Positions 6,820 to 16,080 of a stretch of 22,264 nt of DNA are shown one piece after another. The notes under the pieces were generated by a model. It did not search any database and was not told the DNA's origin. It was given only the letters and a program-made list of their open reading frames with translations. This stretch comes from Bacillota bacterium (GTDB taxonomy: Bacteria; Bacillota; Clostridia; Tissierellales; Sedimentibacteraceae): NCBI GenBank assembly GCA_023453025.1, contig JAEXUD010000052.1:1-22264 (forward strand), written 5' to 3'. The translations under genes were made by a program, and so were the position numbers. How positions within the stretch are numbered: the stretch's first letter is position 1; every line of letters starts with the position of its first letter.

Positions 6820-7830
6820 ATGTCAAGTATAGAAAACTTGTTAAACGATAAAGCAAAAGAACAAATGAAAAGTATGACAAATCCCAGCACAAGTATATCG
6901 GAGCTTAAAGCAGGGGAAAAGGCTGAAGGATTTTATCTGATAAAAGGCTTTGAGGTAAAGAAAACAACTAACGGAAAACAATACATAGATATAGATTTAG
7001 TTGATAAAACCGGTGAAATCAACGCAAAAATCTGGGAATATTCAGCAGACAAGGAAGAACTGGTTGCCCGCAGTTCCATTGTCAAAGTAAGAGGAGAGGT
7101 ATTGGAATGGAATGGCTCTAAGCAGCTTAAAATCAATAAAATAAGAGCAAAGATTCCAACTGATACCATAAAGATTTCAGAGCTGATACCTTCCGCGCCG
7201 ATTGAGCAGGAAGAAATGCTTGGTGCAGTCAAATCATACATTAAAAAGATAAAGGACCATGAAATAAAGCTATTGGTTGAAAAAGTTATTGCAAAATATA
7301 AAAATAAGCTGTTATATTATCCTGCCGCAAAGAAAAATCATCATTCGTATATGGGAGGTCTTTTGTACCATACCCTCAGAATGCTGCAGTCAGGAGAAAA
7401 GCTCGGTGAGGTTTATGATTTTTTAAAAATGGATTATGTGTATGCTGGTGTTATCCTTCATGATATCTGCAAGATACTTGAAATGGATTCCGACGAGTAC
7501 GGTGTGGTTTCTGATTACACAATGGAAGGGAAGCTGTTAGGTCACATTGTGCAGGGAATAAAGGAAATTGAAATTGAAGGAGAAAAAATGGGCTTAGACA
7601 GAGAAAAAAGCATTATACTTCAGCATATGGTTCTGTCTCATCATTACGAGCCAGAATTTGGAAGCCCTAAAAAGCCGATGACTCCGGAAGCAGAGCTGCT
7701 TCATTTCCTAGATATAATTGATGCCAGAATGTTTGATTTTGAACATGCATTGCAGGGAGTTGAGCCCGGAAAATTTACGGACAAAATCTGGCTTCTGGAT
7801 AACAGAAACCTTTATAAAACAACTGATTAA
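6820..7830 (+). CDS. yhaM: 3'-5' exoribonuclease/exonuclease, YhaM family
   Basis: The 336 residues match the YhaM layout and approximate length. An OB-fold nucleic-acid binding domain covers about 28-112 (YIDIDLVDKTGEINAKIW). An HD-type metal-dependent phosphohydrolase domain covers about 170-310, with metal ligands H184, H214-D215 and H242 and the family segment HHYEPEF..MTPEAELLHFLDIIDARM near 274-304. YhaM enzymes degrade RNA, and also single-stranded DNA, from the 3' end in the cytoplasm. The start has a GAGAGG site 8 nt upstream. addB begins 18 nt after its stop, with no promoter between, so it is cotranscribed with the AddAB recombination nuclease. This supports a role in DNA as well as RNA processing, but that is inference. 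Confidence 0.92.
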   Translation: MSSIENLLNDKAKEQMKSMTNPSTSISELKAGEKAEGFYLIKGFEVKKTTNGKQYIDIDLVDKTGEINAKIWEYSADKEELVARSSIVKVRGEVLEWNGSKQLKINKIRAKIPTDTIKISELIPSAPIEQEEMLGAVKSYIKKIKDHEIKLLVEKVIAKYKNKLLYYPAAKKNHHSYMGGLLYHTLRMLQSGEKLGEVYDFLKMDYVYAGVILHDICKILEMDSDEYGVVSDYTMEGKLLGHIVQGIKEIEIEGEKMGLDREKSIILQHMVLSHHYEPEFGSPKKPMTPEAELLHFLDIIDARMFDFEHALQGVEPGKFTDKIWLLDNRNLYKTTD

Positions 7831-7848
7831 TGTATTGGAGAGCTTTGT

Positions 7849-10800
7849 ATGGGATTAAATATTGTTGCAGGTCGGGCCAGGACCGGTAAAACCACATATA
7901 TCTATGATGATATAAACAATCAAATCAATAAAAGCAATAATAAAAATTTAATACTCATAGTACCTGAACAAATGACATATCAGGCAGAATCAGAACTGAT
8001 TGACAGAATCAATGACCATGGAATTATGTCTGCAGAGGTGCTAAGCTTTACCCGCCTCAGCTACAAGGTCTTAGAAGAGGTGGGAGGTCTTAAGGTTCAG
8101 GAAATTAACAGCTACGGCAAAATAATGCTGCTTAAGCAAATATTTGAAGAAAACAAGGAGCAGCTTAAGCTTTTTAACAAAGCATCGAAGCAAGACGGTT
8201 TTTTGAGAGAATTTGATGCGCTTATAAGTGAGCTGAAGCAAAATAACATAAGTGTTGAATTTCTGGAACAAATATTGAAATTAAAAGTAAAAGAAAATGA
8301 TAATGATCTTTTAAACAAAAAGCTTGAGGATATAATTAAAATTTACAAGGAAATAAATAAAAGAACGAAGGATACATTTTTTGATGAAGAAGATAAAATA
8401 GATTTATTTATTTCTGCAGTAGAAAAATCAGATTATATTAAAAATTCGATTATATGGATTGACGGCTTTGAAAGCTTTAACCTGCAAAGGCACAGACTTA
8501 TTAAGGAGTTGATCAGGCATTCAAAAAATGTAACCATTGCGTTAAATATAGATGCGTCAGCTCTGGAAAATATTCGCTGTACTGAAGACTGGGAAGCTTT
8601 CAAGATAGTCCAGGACACTTATAAAACATTGATAAAAGATGCAGATTGTCAGGTAAACATAATAACTGTAAGCAACAACATCTTCAGGGAAGAAATTAAA
8701 ATAATCGAACAAGGCATACTTTCTTTAAATGCTTTTCCTTACACGGAAAATACCGACAATATACAAATTGTTTCATCACTCAATCCATATTCCGAAACAG
8801 AAAAGACTGCTGCTAAAATTATATCTCTGGTAAGAGACCGTGGCTATAGGTGGAGGGATATTGCAATTGCCGTAGGAAATATGGATAGCTACGGAATTAA
8901 TATTAACAAGGTTTTTGCCAAATATGAAATTCCCTGTTTTATGGATTCTAAAAGACATATTATGGGGAATCCGCTGACGAAATTCATATTGTCTCTTCTT
9001 GATATGTTTATTTATAATTTTAAGCATGACAGTGTATTTGAATTCTTAAAAACAGGATTTTCTTCCCTTGATTATGACGAAGTAAGCAAACTGGAGAATT
9101 TTGCCCTGCAGTACGGCATAGAAAGGGATAAGTGGTTTAAAGCATTTAAATTTAATTCTGATAATATGGATTATTTCAATAAGCTGCGCGAAAAATTTAC
9201 ATCAGGATTAAAGGATTCCAGAAACAAGCTTAAAGGTTTAAAAACAACCCTGGATATTACCTTGTTTATATTTGAATTCTTAGAAGCGTACAAAGTTCAG
9301 GAGAAAATTGAAAAGCAGGTCGGTATATTTAAAAGAGCCGGGCTTTATGAGCTGTCCGGTGAGAATGCTCAAATCTGGAATTATGTTATTGAGATATTTG
9401 AGCAAATAGTGCTTACCGGAGCTGATGTCGAGATTACTTTGCCGGAATACAGAAAAATGATAGAAGCCGGATTCAAGGAAGTGAAAATAAGCATTATTCC
9501 TCCGACCTTGGACAAGGTTACGGTTGGAGAGCCTGACAAAATTTCATCCAAGTCCTCCAAGGTTCTTTTTGTCATGGGAGCAAATGAAGGCATTCTGGAT
9601 TCTAAAAACACTGAAAAGGGTCTGCTTCTTGATGACGAAAGGGATCTTCTTGCAAAGTCAGGTGCCAAGCTTTTAAATGATTCTGATTATTATCTGTATA
9701 AAGAAAAACACATGCTATATAAATTATTCACTGCCGCCCAGGACAGGATTACTTTAAGCTATCCGCTGGGAGAAGCCGACGGAAAAACACTTCAGCCGTC
9801 AATGTATGCAGACAAGCTTAAGCAGCTGTTTCCTTTAATAAAGGAGCAGTCGGATTTGAGCTGTACCGATGAAGAAGAAAAAATTTCCAATAGCAGGGGA
9901 ACAGTTGATTATTTAGTTGAAAAAATCAGAGATTATGTTGAAGGGGATAATATTGAAAATATATGGAAGGAAGTCTATGCCTGGTACGAATCAAACGAAA
10001 AGCATATAACTGATTTTATAAACCAGGGGCTTTTATATGAAAACAAGGCATTAAAAATAACAAAGAAAAATCTTAGTAAAATACATCCCACACCTGTGAC
10101 CATGTCTGTTTCAAAGCTTGAAAGCTTTGCGGCGTGCCCCTTTAAATTTTTTATAGAAAATGTTATTAAGCCTCAGCCAAGACAAGTGCAGAAGATAGAA
10201 TTCTACGACCTTGGAAACATATATCACCAGGCAGTTGAGCAATTTACAAAAGGCATTTCTCAAACGGATACTGATATTATGGAATTAAACAAGGACACTG
10301 TTCACTCTTTGTCTCAATCCTGCACCGAAAAAATATTGCAGGACAGTGAATTGGACTATGCAGCCTTTGACGCAAATGAGCGCAACAGATACATGAAGGA
10401 AAAAATAAAAAGGCTGGTTAACAGAGCAGCTGATACTATTGTGGAGCAGCTTAAAAAAGGCAGCTTCAGACCTATATATACAGAGCTTGTAATAGGCGAA
10501 AGGGACGAGGAAATTGGTATTGATCCTGTAGAAATAAAAATTTCAGATGATGTAAGCATATATTTTCAGGGCAGAATCGACAGAGTAGATATGTTGAAAA
10601 AGGATGATAAGTTATATATAAATATAATCGATTATAAGTCCTCCCGGAAGGAAATTGATTTATCAGATGCTGTTCAGGGACTTCAGCTGCAGCTTTTAAT
10701 ATATATGTCCGCAATAATTAAAAACGGAGAAAAGCTTTTTAAAACCAAACCGGAAATTGGCGGAGCATACTATTTCTGCATTGATGATCCGATGATAGAC

Positions 10801-11250
10801 GCAGATGAAATCTCAGCAGAGGATTTTGAAGATGAAATTTTCAGGCAGCTGTCTCTTAAGGGCTATATTGTTGAGGACTCAGATATTATTGTTAATATGG
10901 ACAAGGATATCCAGGATAATAAAAAATCTGACGTTATTCCCGTATCCTTAAACAAGGACGGAAGCACATCCAAAGCATCAAAAACTCTTACATTTAAGGA
11001 ATTTAATTGTATCCTTAATAAGACGGATGAGGTTGCAAGAGAATTGGCAGAAAAAATATTGGACGGAAATATTGACATAATGCCCTTCAGAAAGGACGCA
11101 GGCGATAAAACACCATGCGTTTATTGCGGTTTCAAAGGCATATGCCAGTTTGAACCGTCTGTTGACGGCAACAATTACAGAAGAATAAAAAAATTGAAAA
11201 AGGATGAAATATTATCGGAAATTTTGAACGAAGGCGGTGAAAACCAATGA
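7849..11250 (+). CDS. addB: AddAB helicase-nuclease subunit B (ATP-dependent deoxyribonuclease)
   Basis: The 1133 residues are close to the usual AddB length. The N-terminal Walker A reads GRARTGKT (8-15), retaining GxxxxGKT. Helicase-like domains without strong catalytic motifs follow. The C-terminal RecB-type nuclease has GRIDRVD (908-914), IIDYK (926-930, with D928 and K930) and QLQLLIY (946-952). It is bracketed by four iron-sulfur cysteines, C763 and C1090-x2-C1093-x5-C1099, the AddB 4Fe-4S staple. With AddA it resects double-strand breaks, cutting the 5' strand and reading Chi, to prepare ends for RecA. Its last four bases overlap the addA start (ATGA), implying translational coupling and equal subunit amounts. 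The GGAGAG site supports the start. Confidence 0.96.
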   Translation: MGLNIVAGRARTGKTTYIYDDINNQINKSNNKNLILIVPEQMTYQAESELIDRINDHGIMSAEVLSFTRLSYKVLEEVGGLKVQEINSYGKIMLLKQIFEENKEQLKLFNKASKQDGFLREFDALISELKQNNISVEFLEQILKLKVKENDNDLLNKKLEDIIKIYKEINKRTKDTFFDEEDKIDLFISAVEKSDYIKNSIIWIDGFESFNLQRHRLIKELIRHSKNVTIALNIDASALENIRCTEDWEAFKIVQDTYKTLIKDADCQVNIITVSNNIFREEIKIIEQGILSLNAFPYTENTDNIQIVSSLNPYSETEKTAAKIISLVRDRGYRWRDIAIAVGNMDSYGININKVFAKYEIPCFMDSKRHIMGNPLTKFILSLLDMFIYNFKHDSVFEFLKTGFSSLDYDEVSKLENFALQYGIERDKWFKAFKFNSDNMDYFNKLREKFTSGLKDSRNKLKGLKTTLDITLFIFEFLEAYKVQEKIEKQVGIFKRAGLYELSGENAQIWNYVIEIFEQIVLTGADVEITLPEYRKMIEAGFKEVKISIIPPTLDKVTVGEPDKISSKSSKVLFVMGANEGILDSKNTEKGLLLDDERDLLAKSGAKLLNDSDYYLYKEKHMLYKLFTAAQDRITLSYPLGEADGKTLQPSMYADKLKQLFPLIKEQSDLSCTDEEEKISNSRGTVDYLVEKIRDYVEGDNIENIWKEVYAWYESNEKHITDFINQGLLYENKALKITKKNLSKIHPTPVTMSVSKLESFAACPFKFFIENVIKPQPRQVQKIEFYDLGNIYHQAVEQFTKGISQTDTDIMELNKDTVHSLSQSCTEKILQDSELDYAAFDANERNRYMKEKIKRLVNRAADTIVEQLKKGSFRPIYTELVIGERDEEIGIDPVEIKISDDVSIYFQGRIDRVDMLKKDDKLYINIIDYKSSRKEIDLSDAVQGLQLQLLIYMSAIIKNGEKLFKTKPEIGGAYYFCIDDPMIDADEISAEDFEDEIFRQLSLKGYIVEDSDIIVNMDKDIQDNKKSDVIPVSLNKDGSTSKASKTLTFKEFNCILNKTDEVARELAEKILDGNIDIMPFRKDAGDKTPCVYCGFKGICQFEPSVDGNNYRRIKKLKKDEILSEILNEGGENQ

Positions 11251-14200
11251 AGTTCAGCCCCAGCCAGCAAGAGGTAATAAACGTAAGGAATAAGAATATT
11301 CTGGTTTCGGCAGCTGCCGGTTCAGGCAAGACTACGGTCCTGGTTGAAAGAATAATAAAGCTATTGATAAATGAAAAGGAAGATATTGATAAATTTTTGA
11401 TTGTAACATTTACTAATGCAGCGGCAAGCGGCATGAAGCAGAAAATTCATAAGGCTCTTATAAAGGCTTTGTATTCAAGCAAGGACAAGGAGCATTTGTC
11501 CCGTCAGCTGAACCTGCTGAACAAAGCAAATATATCGACAATTCATTCATTTTGCATTGATGTGGTGCGAAAGAATTTTCATGTTACAGGTATTGACCCC
11601 GGCTTTAGAATAGGAGATGTCAATGAAGTTGATATTCTTTTACAAGAATCTATAGATGAGGTTTTGGAAGATTACTATGCGGAAAAGCCGGACGGGTTCG
11701 TACAGCTTGTGGAAAGCTTTACGGGCAATCGGGGAGATTTGGAATTAAATGATATTATCAAGGATATTTACAAGTTTATTTTAAGCTTTCCTGATCCTTT
11801 AAATTGGCTTTTGGATTCCGTTAACATGCTTTCTATGAGTGAAAATGACTTTGAAAGCTCTCTGTGGGTCAAGGCGGTGAAGGATAACTTGAGGCTGCAG
11901 CTTTGCGGTGCTCTTGAAGCGTTAAATACAGCCAGAGAAATATGCCTCGAGGATGATGGTCCGTTAGCCTACGAAGAAGCAATATCACAGGATGTGGACA
12001 ATGTCGGCAGGCTTGAGGAACTTCTTTCAGGTGACTTTAATGATTTTACAGCACATGTGCACAGTGTTTCATTTCCGGCATTAAAAGCTTTGAAAGGCAA
12101 ACAGAAGGAAGATGTCAGCAAGGAAAAACAAGAGGATGTAAAATCCCTAAGAGATGACTATAAAAAAATTATTAATAATATTAAAAAGATGATTCCAAAG
12201 AGAAGTCTTTCCGAATTTGTCCATGATATTAACCACATGTACCTTCCGATGAAATCATTATATGATATTACGGTTAGACTGGATGCTGTTTTTAAATCAA
12301 AAAAAATGGATAAATCAATTGCTGATTTTAATGATGTGGAGCATTATGCACTCCAAATTTTAAGAGAAAAGGATATTAAGGAAAGATACAGAAATAAATT
12401 CAAATATATCTTTATTGATGAATATCAGGACAGCAACAGCCTGCAGGAAGAATTGATAAGTCAGATAAAAAGAGAAAACAATTTGTTCATGGTGGGTGAT
12501 GTGAAGCAGAGCATTTACCGGTTCAGGCTTTCAGATCCGACAATATTCAATGAAAAAAGCAATTCATACCCTGTAGTTGACTGTCAGGGCTTTGACCGCA
12601 GAATAGATTTAAATCAAAACTTCAGAAGCAGAAAAGAAATTTTAAGCTCTATTAATTATATATTTAAAAATATCATGAACAGGACCATAGGCGAAATTGA
12701 ATATGATGAATCGGCTTTTTTAAACCCGGGAGCAGAATTTACAGAAGACGTGGCAACTATCAATAACTGCTTCACAGAGCTTATTATCATAGATAAGAAC
12801 TCATCTGAATCAGAGGATTCAGATGATGAAATAAAGTCGATGAAGCTGGCTGAATTAGAAGCAACCTTTGCTGTTCAAAAAATAAATGAGCTGCTTAAAG
12901 AAAATAAAAATCAGCCTGTAACAAGAGATAAAGATACAAACGAAGTAACAGAAGCTTTGTCTGAAAAATTACAATACAAGGACATCGTCATTTTGATGAG
13001 GTCTGTTTCAAGCTGGGCGGGAATATTTGAAGAAATATTTAACGAACAAGGTATTCCGTTTTACTTTGACGGAGGAACAGGCTATTTTGAAACTATTGAA
13101 ATTCAGGTGGTATTGAATTTGTTAAGCATAATAGACAACATAAGGCAGGACATACCGCTTTTAAGTGTCATGAGGTCAGCTATAGGCTCGTTTACTACAG
13201 AAGAGCTTGTTCAGATAAGAGTCAGGAACCCAAAATATAATTTTATTGATGCCTTATATGAATATAAAAATAATTGCCGGGATGAGCTTGCAGAAAAATT
13301 AACAGACTTTATCAGCAAGATTGAAAACTGGAAAAAGAGAAGCAGATATACCAGCTTGAATGATTTTATATGGGAAATTCTGATGGAAACAAATTATTAT
13401 TATTTTGTGGGACTGCTGCCCAACGGCAAAATCAGGCAAGCCAATTTGAGGCTGCTGTCAGATAAGGCTTTTGATTTTGAGAAAACATTCATGAGCGGAT
13501 TGTTTAATTTCTTAAGATACGTAGAAAAATTAAAATTTGCATCAGGCGATTCCTCAAGTGCAAAAACATTGGGCGAAAATGACAATGTTGTGCGCCTCAT
13601 GACTGTTCACAAAAGCAAGGGGCTTGAGTTTCCTGTTGTTATAATGTGCGGATTAAACAAGAAATTCAACAAGACAGACTCATCCAAAAGCATTTTGAAG
13701 CATAAGTTTTATGGAATTGCACCTAAATACATCAATACGGATGAACGTATATACAGAGAAACTCTGTCAAGGTCAGCCATAAAAAACATTATAAAAATTG
13801 AGAATCTGTCAGAGGAAATGAGGGTGCTTTATGTTGCAATGACCAGAGCAATCGACAGATTAATCATGATAGGTACTGTTGACAGGCTGGAAAATAAAAT
13901 AAAAAAATGGCAGCGAGGACCTTCCGTTTACAACATATACAGCGGGAATTCCTTCTTGGATTGGATCAGCACCGTATTATTCAGGGATATTGACTCAGAC
14001 AATATTTTAAGAATTGTAAATGGATGCAGTTTGAGCTGTGAAATTAATTACAGCTTAAGTAACAACTCATATTCAACTAAGTGGAATATAAATAAAATCT
14101 CTTTAGCTCAAATATACAGGAAGGAACAAGAAGAAGCAGATTATAAAGCACGGAGAATAAATGAAATATCCTGCTTTAAAAATCAGGAAAGTGGTATGAA

Positions 14201-14891
14201 GGAAGAGATAAACAGGAGATTGAATTATAAATATGCTTACAATAATTCTGTAAACATTCCTACAAAGCTGTCGGTTACTGACTTAAAGGTTCTAAGGCAG
14301 GAAAGACTTGAACACATTAAGTTTAAAATTCCCACTTTAAAAGATATTCCCCAGTTTAAAGAAAAAGCACTCATGTTTACAAGGACTGAAATAGGAACAA
14401 TAGTACACTTTGTGATGCAGCATTTAAACATAGGAGAGAGCCTGACCAAGGATAATATTCTGCAGCAAGTAAATAAAATGGTTGCCAAAAAACTGTTGAC
14501 CGAGAATGAAGCAGAAGTTGTTAATATAGATATGCTTCATGATTTTTTCAATACGGATATAGGAATAAGAATGAGAGCCTCCTGCAATGTAAAAAGAGAG
14601 GTGCCGTTTGTAATTAAAAAGAATGCTAATGAAATAATAAGTTCCTTGAATACGGATGATGTTATACTTATTCAGGGTATAATAGACTGCTATTTTTATG
14701 AGGGTGATCAGGTTGTAATTATAGACTACAAAACAGATAAGATAGTTGACGGAATTATTGAGCAAATAAAGGATGAGTACAGCCCGCAGATATTATCATA
14801 TAAGGAAGCGGTTGAAAAAATCACAGGCGATAAGGTTAAAGCGTGCTATTTATATTTGTTTGACATAGGGCAGGCGGTTGAAATAAAGTAA
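11247..14891 (+). CDS. addA: AddAB helicase-nuclease subunit A
   Basis: The 1214 residues form a full-length UvrD/Rep-type (SF1A) helicase joined to a RecB-family nuclease. Visible helicase motifs are Walker A AAGSGKTT (23-30), IFIDEYQD (388-395, motif II), MVGDVKQSIYRFR (motif III), NFRSRKEIL (motif IV), VRLMTVHKSKGLEFPVV (motif V) and EEMRVLYVAMTRA (motif VI). The nuclease part near the C-terminus has GTIVHFVMQH (H1054), GIID (D1147) and IIDYKTD (D1160, K1162). AddA provides the 3'-5' motor and the nuclease that cuts the 3'-ended strand of the heterodimer. It overlaps addB by four bases and is the last gene of the yhaM-addBA unit. A palindromic repeat, not a clear T-rich terminator, lies just downstream. 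Confidence 0.97.
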   Translation: MKFSPSQQEVINVRNKNILVSAAAGSGKTTVLVERIIKLLINEKEDIDKFLIVTFTNAAASGMKQKIHKALIKALYSSKDKEHLSRQLNLLNKANISTIHSFCIDVVRKNFHVTGIDPGFRIGDVNEVDILLQESIDEVLEDYYAEKPDGFVQLVESFTGNRGDLELNDIIKDIYKFILSFPDPLNWLLDSVNMLSMSENDFESSLWVKAVKDNLRLQLCGALEALNTAREICLEDDGPLAYEEAISQDVDNVGRLEELLSGDFNDFTAHVHSVSFPALKALKGKQKEDVSKEKQEDVKSLRDDYKKIINNIKKMIPKRSLSEFVHDINHMYLPMKSLYDITVRLDAVFKSKKMDKSIADFNDVEHYALQILREKDIKERYRNKFKYIFIDEYQDSNSLQEELISQIKRENNLFMVGDVKQSIYRFRLSDPTIFNEKSNSYPVVDCQGFDRRIDLNQNFRSRKEILSSINYIFKNIMNRTIGEIEYDESAFLNPGAEFTEDVATINNCFTELIIIDKNSSESEDSDDEIKSMKLAELEATFAVQKINELLKENKNQPVTRDKDTNEVTEALSEKLQYKDIVILMRSVSSWAGIFEEIFNEQGIPFYFDGGTGYFETIEIQVVLNLLSIIDNIRQDIPLLSVMRSAIGSFTTEELVQIRVRNPKYNFIDALYEYKNNCRDELAEKLTDFISKIENWKKRSRYTSLNDFIWEILMETNYYYFVGLLPNGKIRQANLRLLSDKAFDFEKTFMSGLFNFLRYVEKLKFASGDSSSAKTLGENDNVVRLMTVHKSKGLEFPVVIMCGLNKKFNKTDSSKSILKHKFYGIAPKYINTDERIYRETLSRSAIKNIIKIENLSEEMRVLYVAMTRAIDRLIMIGTVDRLENKIKKWQRGPSVYNIYSGNSFLDWISTVLFRDIDSDNILRIVNGCSLSCEINYSLSNNSYSTKWNINKISLAQIYRKEQEEADYKARRINEISCFKNQESGMKEEINRRLNYKYAYNNSVNIPTKLSVTDLKVLRQERLEHIKFKIPTLKDIPQFKEKALMFTRTEIGTIVHFVMQHLNIGESLTKDNILQQVNKMVAKKLLTENEAEVVNIDMLHDFFNTDIGIRMRASCNVKREVPFVIKKNANEIISSLNTDDVILIQGIIDCYFYEGDQVVIIDYKTDKIVDGIIEQIKDEYSPQILSYKEAVEKITGDKVKACYLYLFDIGQAVEIK

Positions 14892-14908
14892 CAAAAAATA
14901 AAGAGGGC

Positions 14909-14992
14909 TCAGGATGACGTGCTATTGCTGAATAATCGTCATCCCGAGGACCATCCCTTGTCATTCTGAGAGCGCAGCTCTAAGAATCTCCT
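14909..14992. repeat. Dispersed palindromic repeat between convergent genes
   Basis: The stem GGATGACG (14912-14919) pairs with CGTCATCC (14937-14944). It is followed by TTGTCATTCTGAGAGCG and a small hairpin AGAGC-GCA-GCTCT (14969-14981), then AAGAATCTCC. The TGTCATTCTGAG...GAATCTC pattern is one I recognise as a widespread intergenic repeat of bacterial genomes. It fills the whole gap between addA and the convergent minus-strand gene and may serve as their terminator. Only one copy lies in this window. Confidence 0.6.
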
Positions 14993-14994
14993 CT

Positions 14995-15876
14995 CTATCT
15001 TCTTTTTCTTTGTTTAATGCGGATTGGTTTATGGAAATCTTTCTCTCTGTAGTTGTTTTTATTATCATTATAATTTACTGCCTTATCATAGCTTTCATAG
15101 CGGTCGCTTCGGTGATTTTTGTCATACCTTTCATTTTTAGGATGTTCATATTTGTCATTATCTGTTAAATTTTCATATATTGATCCATTCTCTGAATCCG
15201 TCTCGTCATCAGGCAAGCAAGCCTCGTTTCTAAGTTCAATATTTTTAGAGGTATCATGGTTGCTGGAATAATTTTCATCGTATTCATTCTCATTACGGCT
15301 ATTATCTGAACTGTTAGTGTTCATGCTGCTGATTATAGGCATGAATGTCTCCATTAAGCTGTTTAAATCAATATTTCCGTTGTCTGGGGAGTCTTTTCCG
15401 GAGCTTTTTCCAAACGCAGAGAGCATATCATTGATATTTCCGTTATTAAGTATATCATTTAGGTTGCCATTTTTAAGCATATCGTTTATGCCACCGTTTT
15501 TAATCATATTTGTTGCCATTGACCCCATAATTTTTTCTATATTATTTGAAATAAGCGGCTGAGCAAGTAATTTACCCATCGGTATATTTCCATTTTTCAT
15601 TAATGCTGTCATCATATCTCCGGGTGATTTGGCATTCATTGGTTCAATTGGCTTGAATGTCTGTGCTCTGTTTAAGAAAGAGTACATGCCAAGCAAAGTG
15701 CTTACTTTCTCAAATAATGGCAAGTATGTATTTACTTTGGTTACTGTTTGAGCAGATGTCAGGGGTGTTACTGTACGTACCATGCTGATTAAATTTTCCA
15801 TTTTTTGCGGATCCGACATTAACCCGGTTGTAAAGTTTTTTGTTGTTCCTGATAGTTTTGATACAATGCCGGGCAT
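14995..15876 (-). CDS. Hypothetical protein with 27-bp repeats and a disordered tail
   Basis: The product is 293 residues from the ATG at 15876, which has GGAGG 7 nt upstream. Residues about 1-90 are helical (MVRTVTPLTSAQTVTKVNTY). A central region carries three near-identical 9-residue units (IKNGGINDM, LKNGNLNDI, LNNGNINDM). The last 100 residues are rich in Asn, Asp, Tyr, His and Lys and end in KQRKRR, so they are probably disordered. I do not recognise the family with confidence. The layout (helical head, low-complexity charged tail) recalls YqfQ/VrrA-like proteins of spore-forming Firmicutes. The frame stays open upstream to a TTG at 15921 and an ATT near 15942, encoding a hydrophobic stretch (LLYLLAAKYIFGG), so a longer N-terminus is possible. 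It is convergent with addA and divergent from a small charged-protein gene. Confidence 0.72.
   Translation of the reverse strand: MPGIVSKLSGTTKNFTTGLMSDPQKMENLISMVRTVTPLTSAQTVTKVNTYLPLFEKVSTLLGMYSFLNRAQTFKPIEPMNAKSPGDMMTALMKNGNIPMGKLLAQPLISNNIEKIMGSMATNMIKNGGINDMLKNGNLNDILNNGNINDMLSAFGKSSGKDSPDNGNIDLNSLMETFMPIISSMNTNSSDNSRNENEYDENYSSNHDTSKNIELRNEACLPDDETDSENGSIYENLTDNDKYEHPKNERYDKNHRSDRYESYDKAVNYNDNKNNYREKDFHKPIRIKQRKRR
15422..15502. repeat. Three 27-bp in-frame tandem repeats
   Basis: Units start at 15422, 15449 and 15476 and are alike but diverged, each encoding nine residues of the type (L/I)(K/N)NG(N/G)(L/I)ND(I/M) on the minus strand. The 27-nt period keeps the frame, so copy-number change would lengthen or shorten the protein without breaking it. 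Confidence 0.75.
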
Positions 15877-15883
15877 CTGGCTG

Positions 15884-15888
15884 CCTCC
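15884..15888 (-). promoter_or_regulatory. Ribosome binding site supporting the start at 15876
   Basis: GGAGG on the minus strand lies 7 nt before the ATG at 15876. The in-frame TTG at 15921 has no comparable site at proper distance, though GAAGGTGAT precedes an ATT-ATT pair further upstream. Confidence 0.65.
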
Positions 15889-16049
15889 AAAGATATATTT
15901 TGCAGCCAATAAATATAACAATATTTGAACAGGAATAATATCACCTTCTTAGCACACATATTTAATATTACATTTTATTCAGCTGCGTAGTTTGTGTTAC
16001 AAATAATTTCTATATCGGGAAATTAATTGTAATCTATTAATATTGGCAG

Positions 16050-16065
16050 CATATTATGTAATATG
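16050..16065. promoter_or_regulatory. AT-rich palindrome before the small-protein gene
   Basis: CATATTA and TAATATG form a perfect 7-bp inverted repeat around TG, 15 nt before the start codon at 16081. It may be an operator. Its left half, CATATTAT, also fits the CATAnnnT -10 pattern of sporulation sigma factors, but no convincing -35 was found. The function is uncertain. Confidence 0.3.
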
Positions 16066-16068
16066 AAT

Positions 16069-16074
16069 GGAGGT
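16069..16074 (+). promoter_or_regulatory. Ribosome binding site fixing the start at 16081
   Basis: GGAGGT lies 6 nt before the ATG at 16081. An in-frame ATG at 16063 would put this site inside the gene. Confidence 0.75.
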
Positions 16075-16080
16075 ATATGG

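Noticed and set aside
15317..15562. Plus-strand open frame opposite the repeat protein gene
   Set aside because: Its Ile/Phe/Ser-rich product mirrors the Asn/Asp-rich repeats of the opposite strand and no start signal is present.
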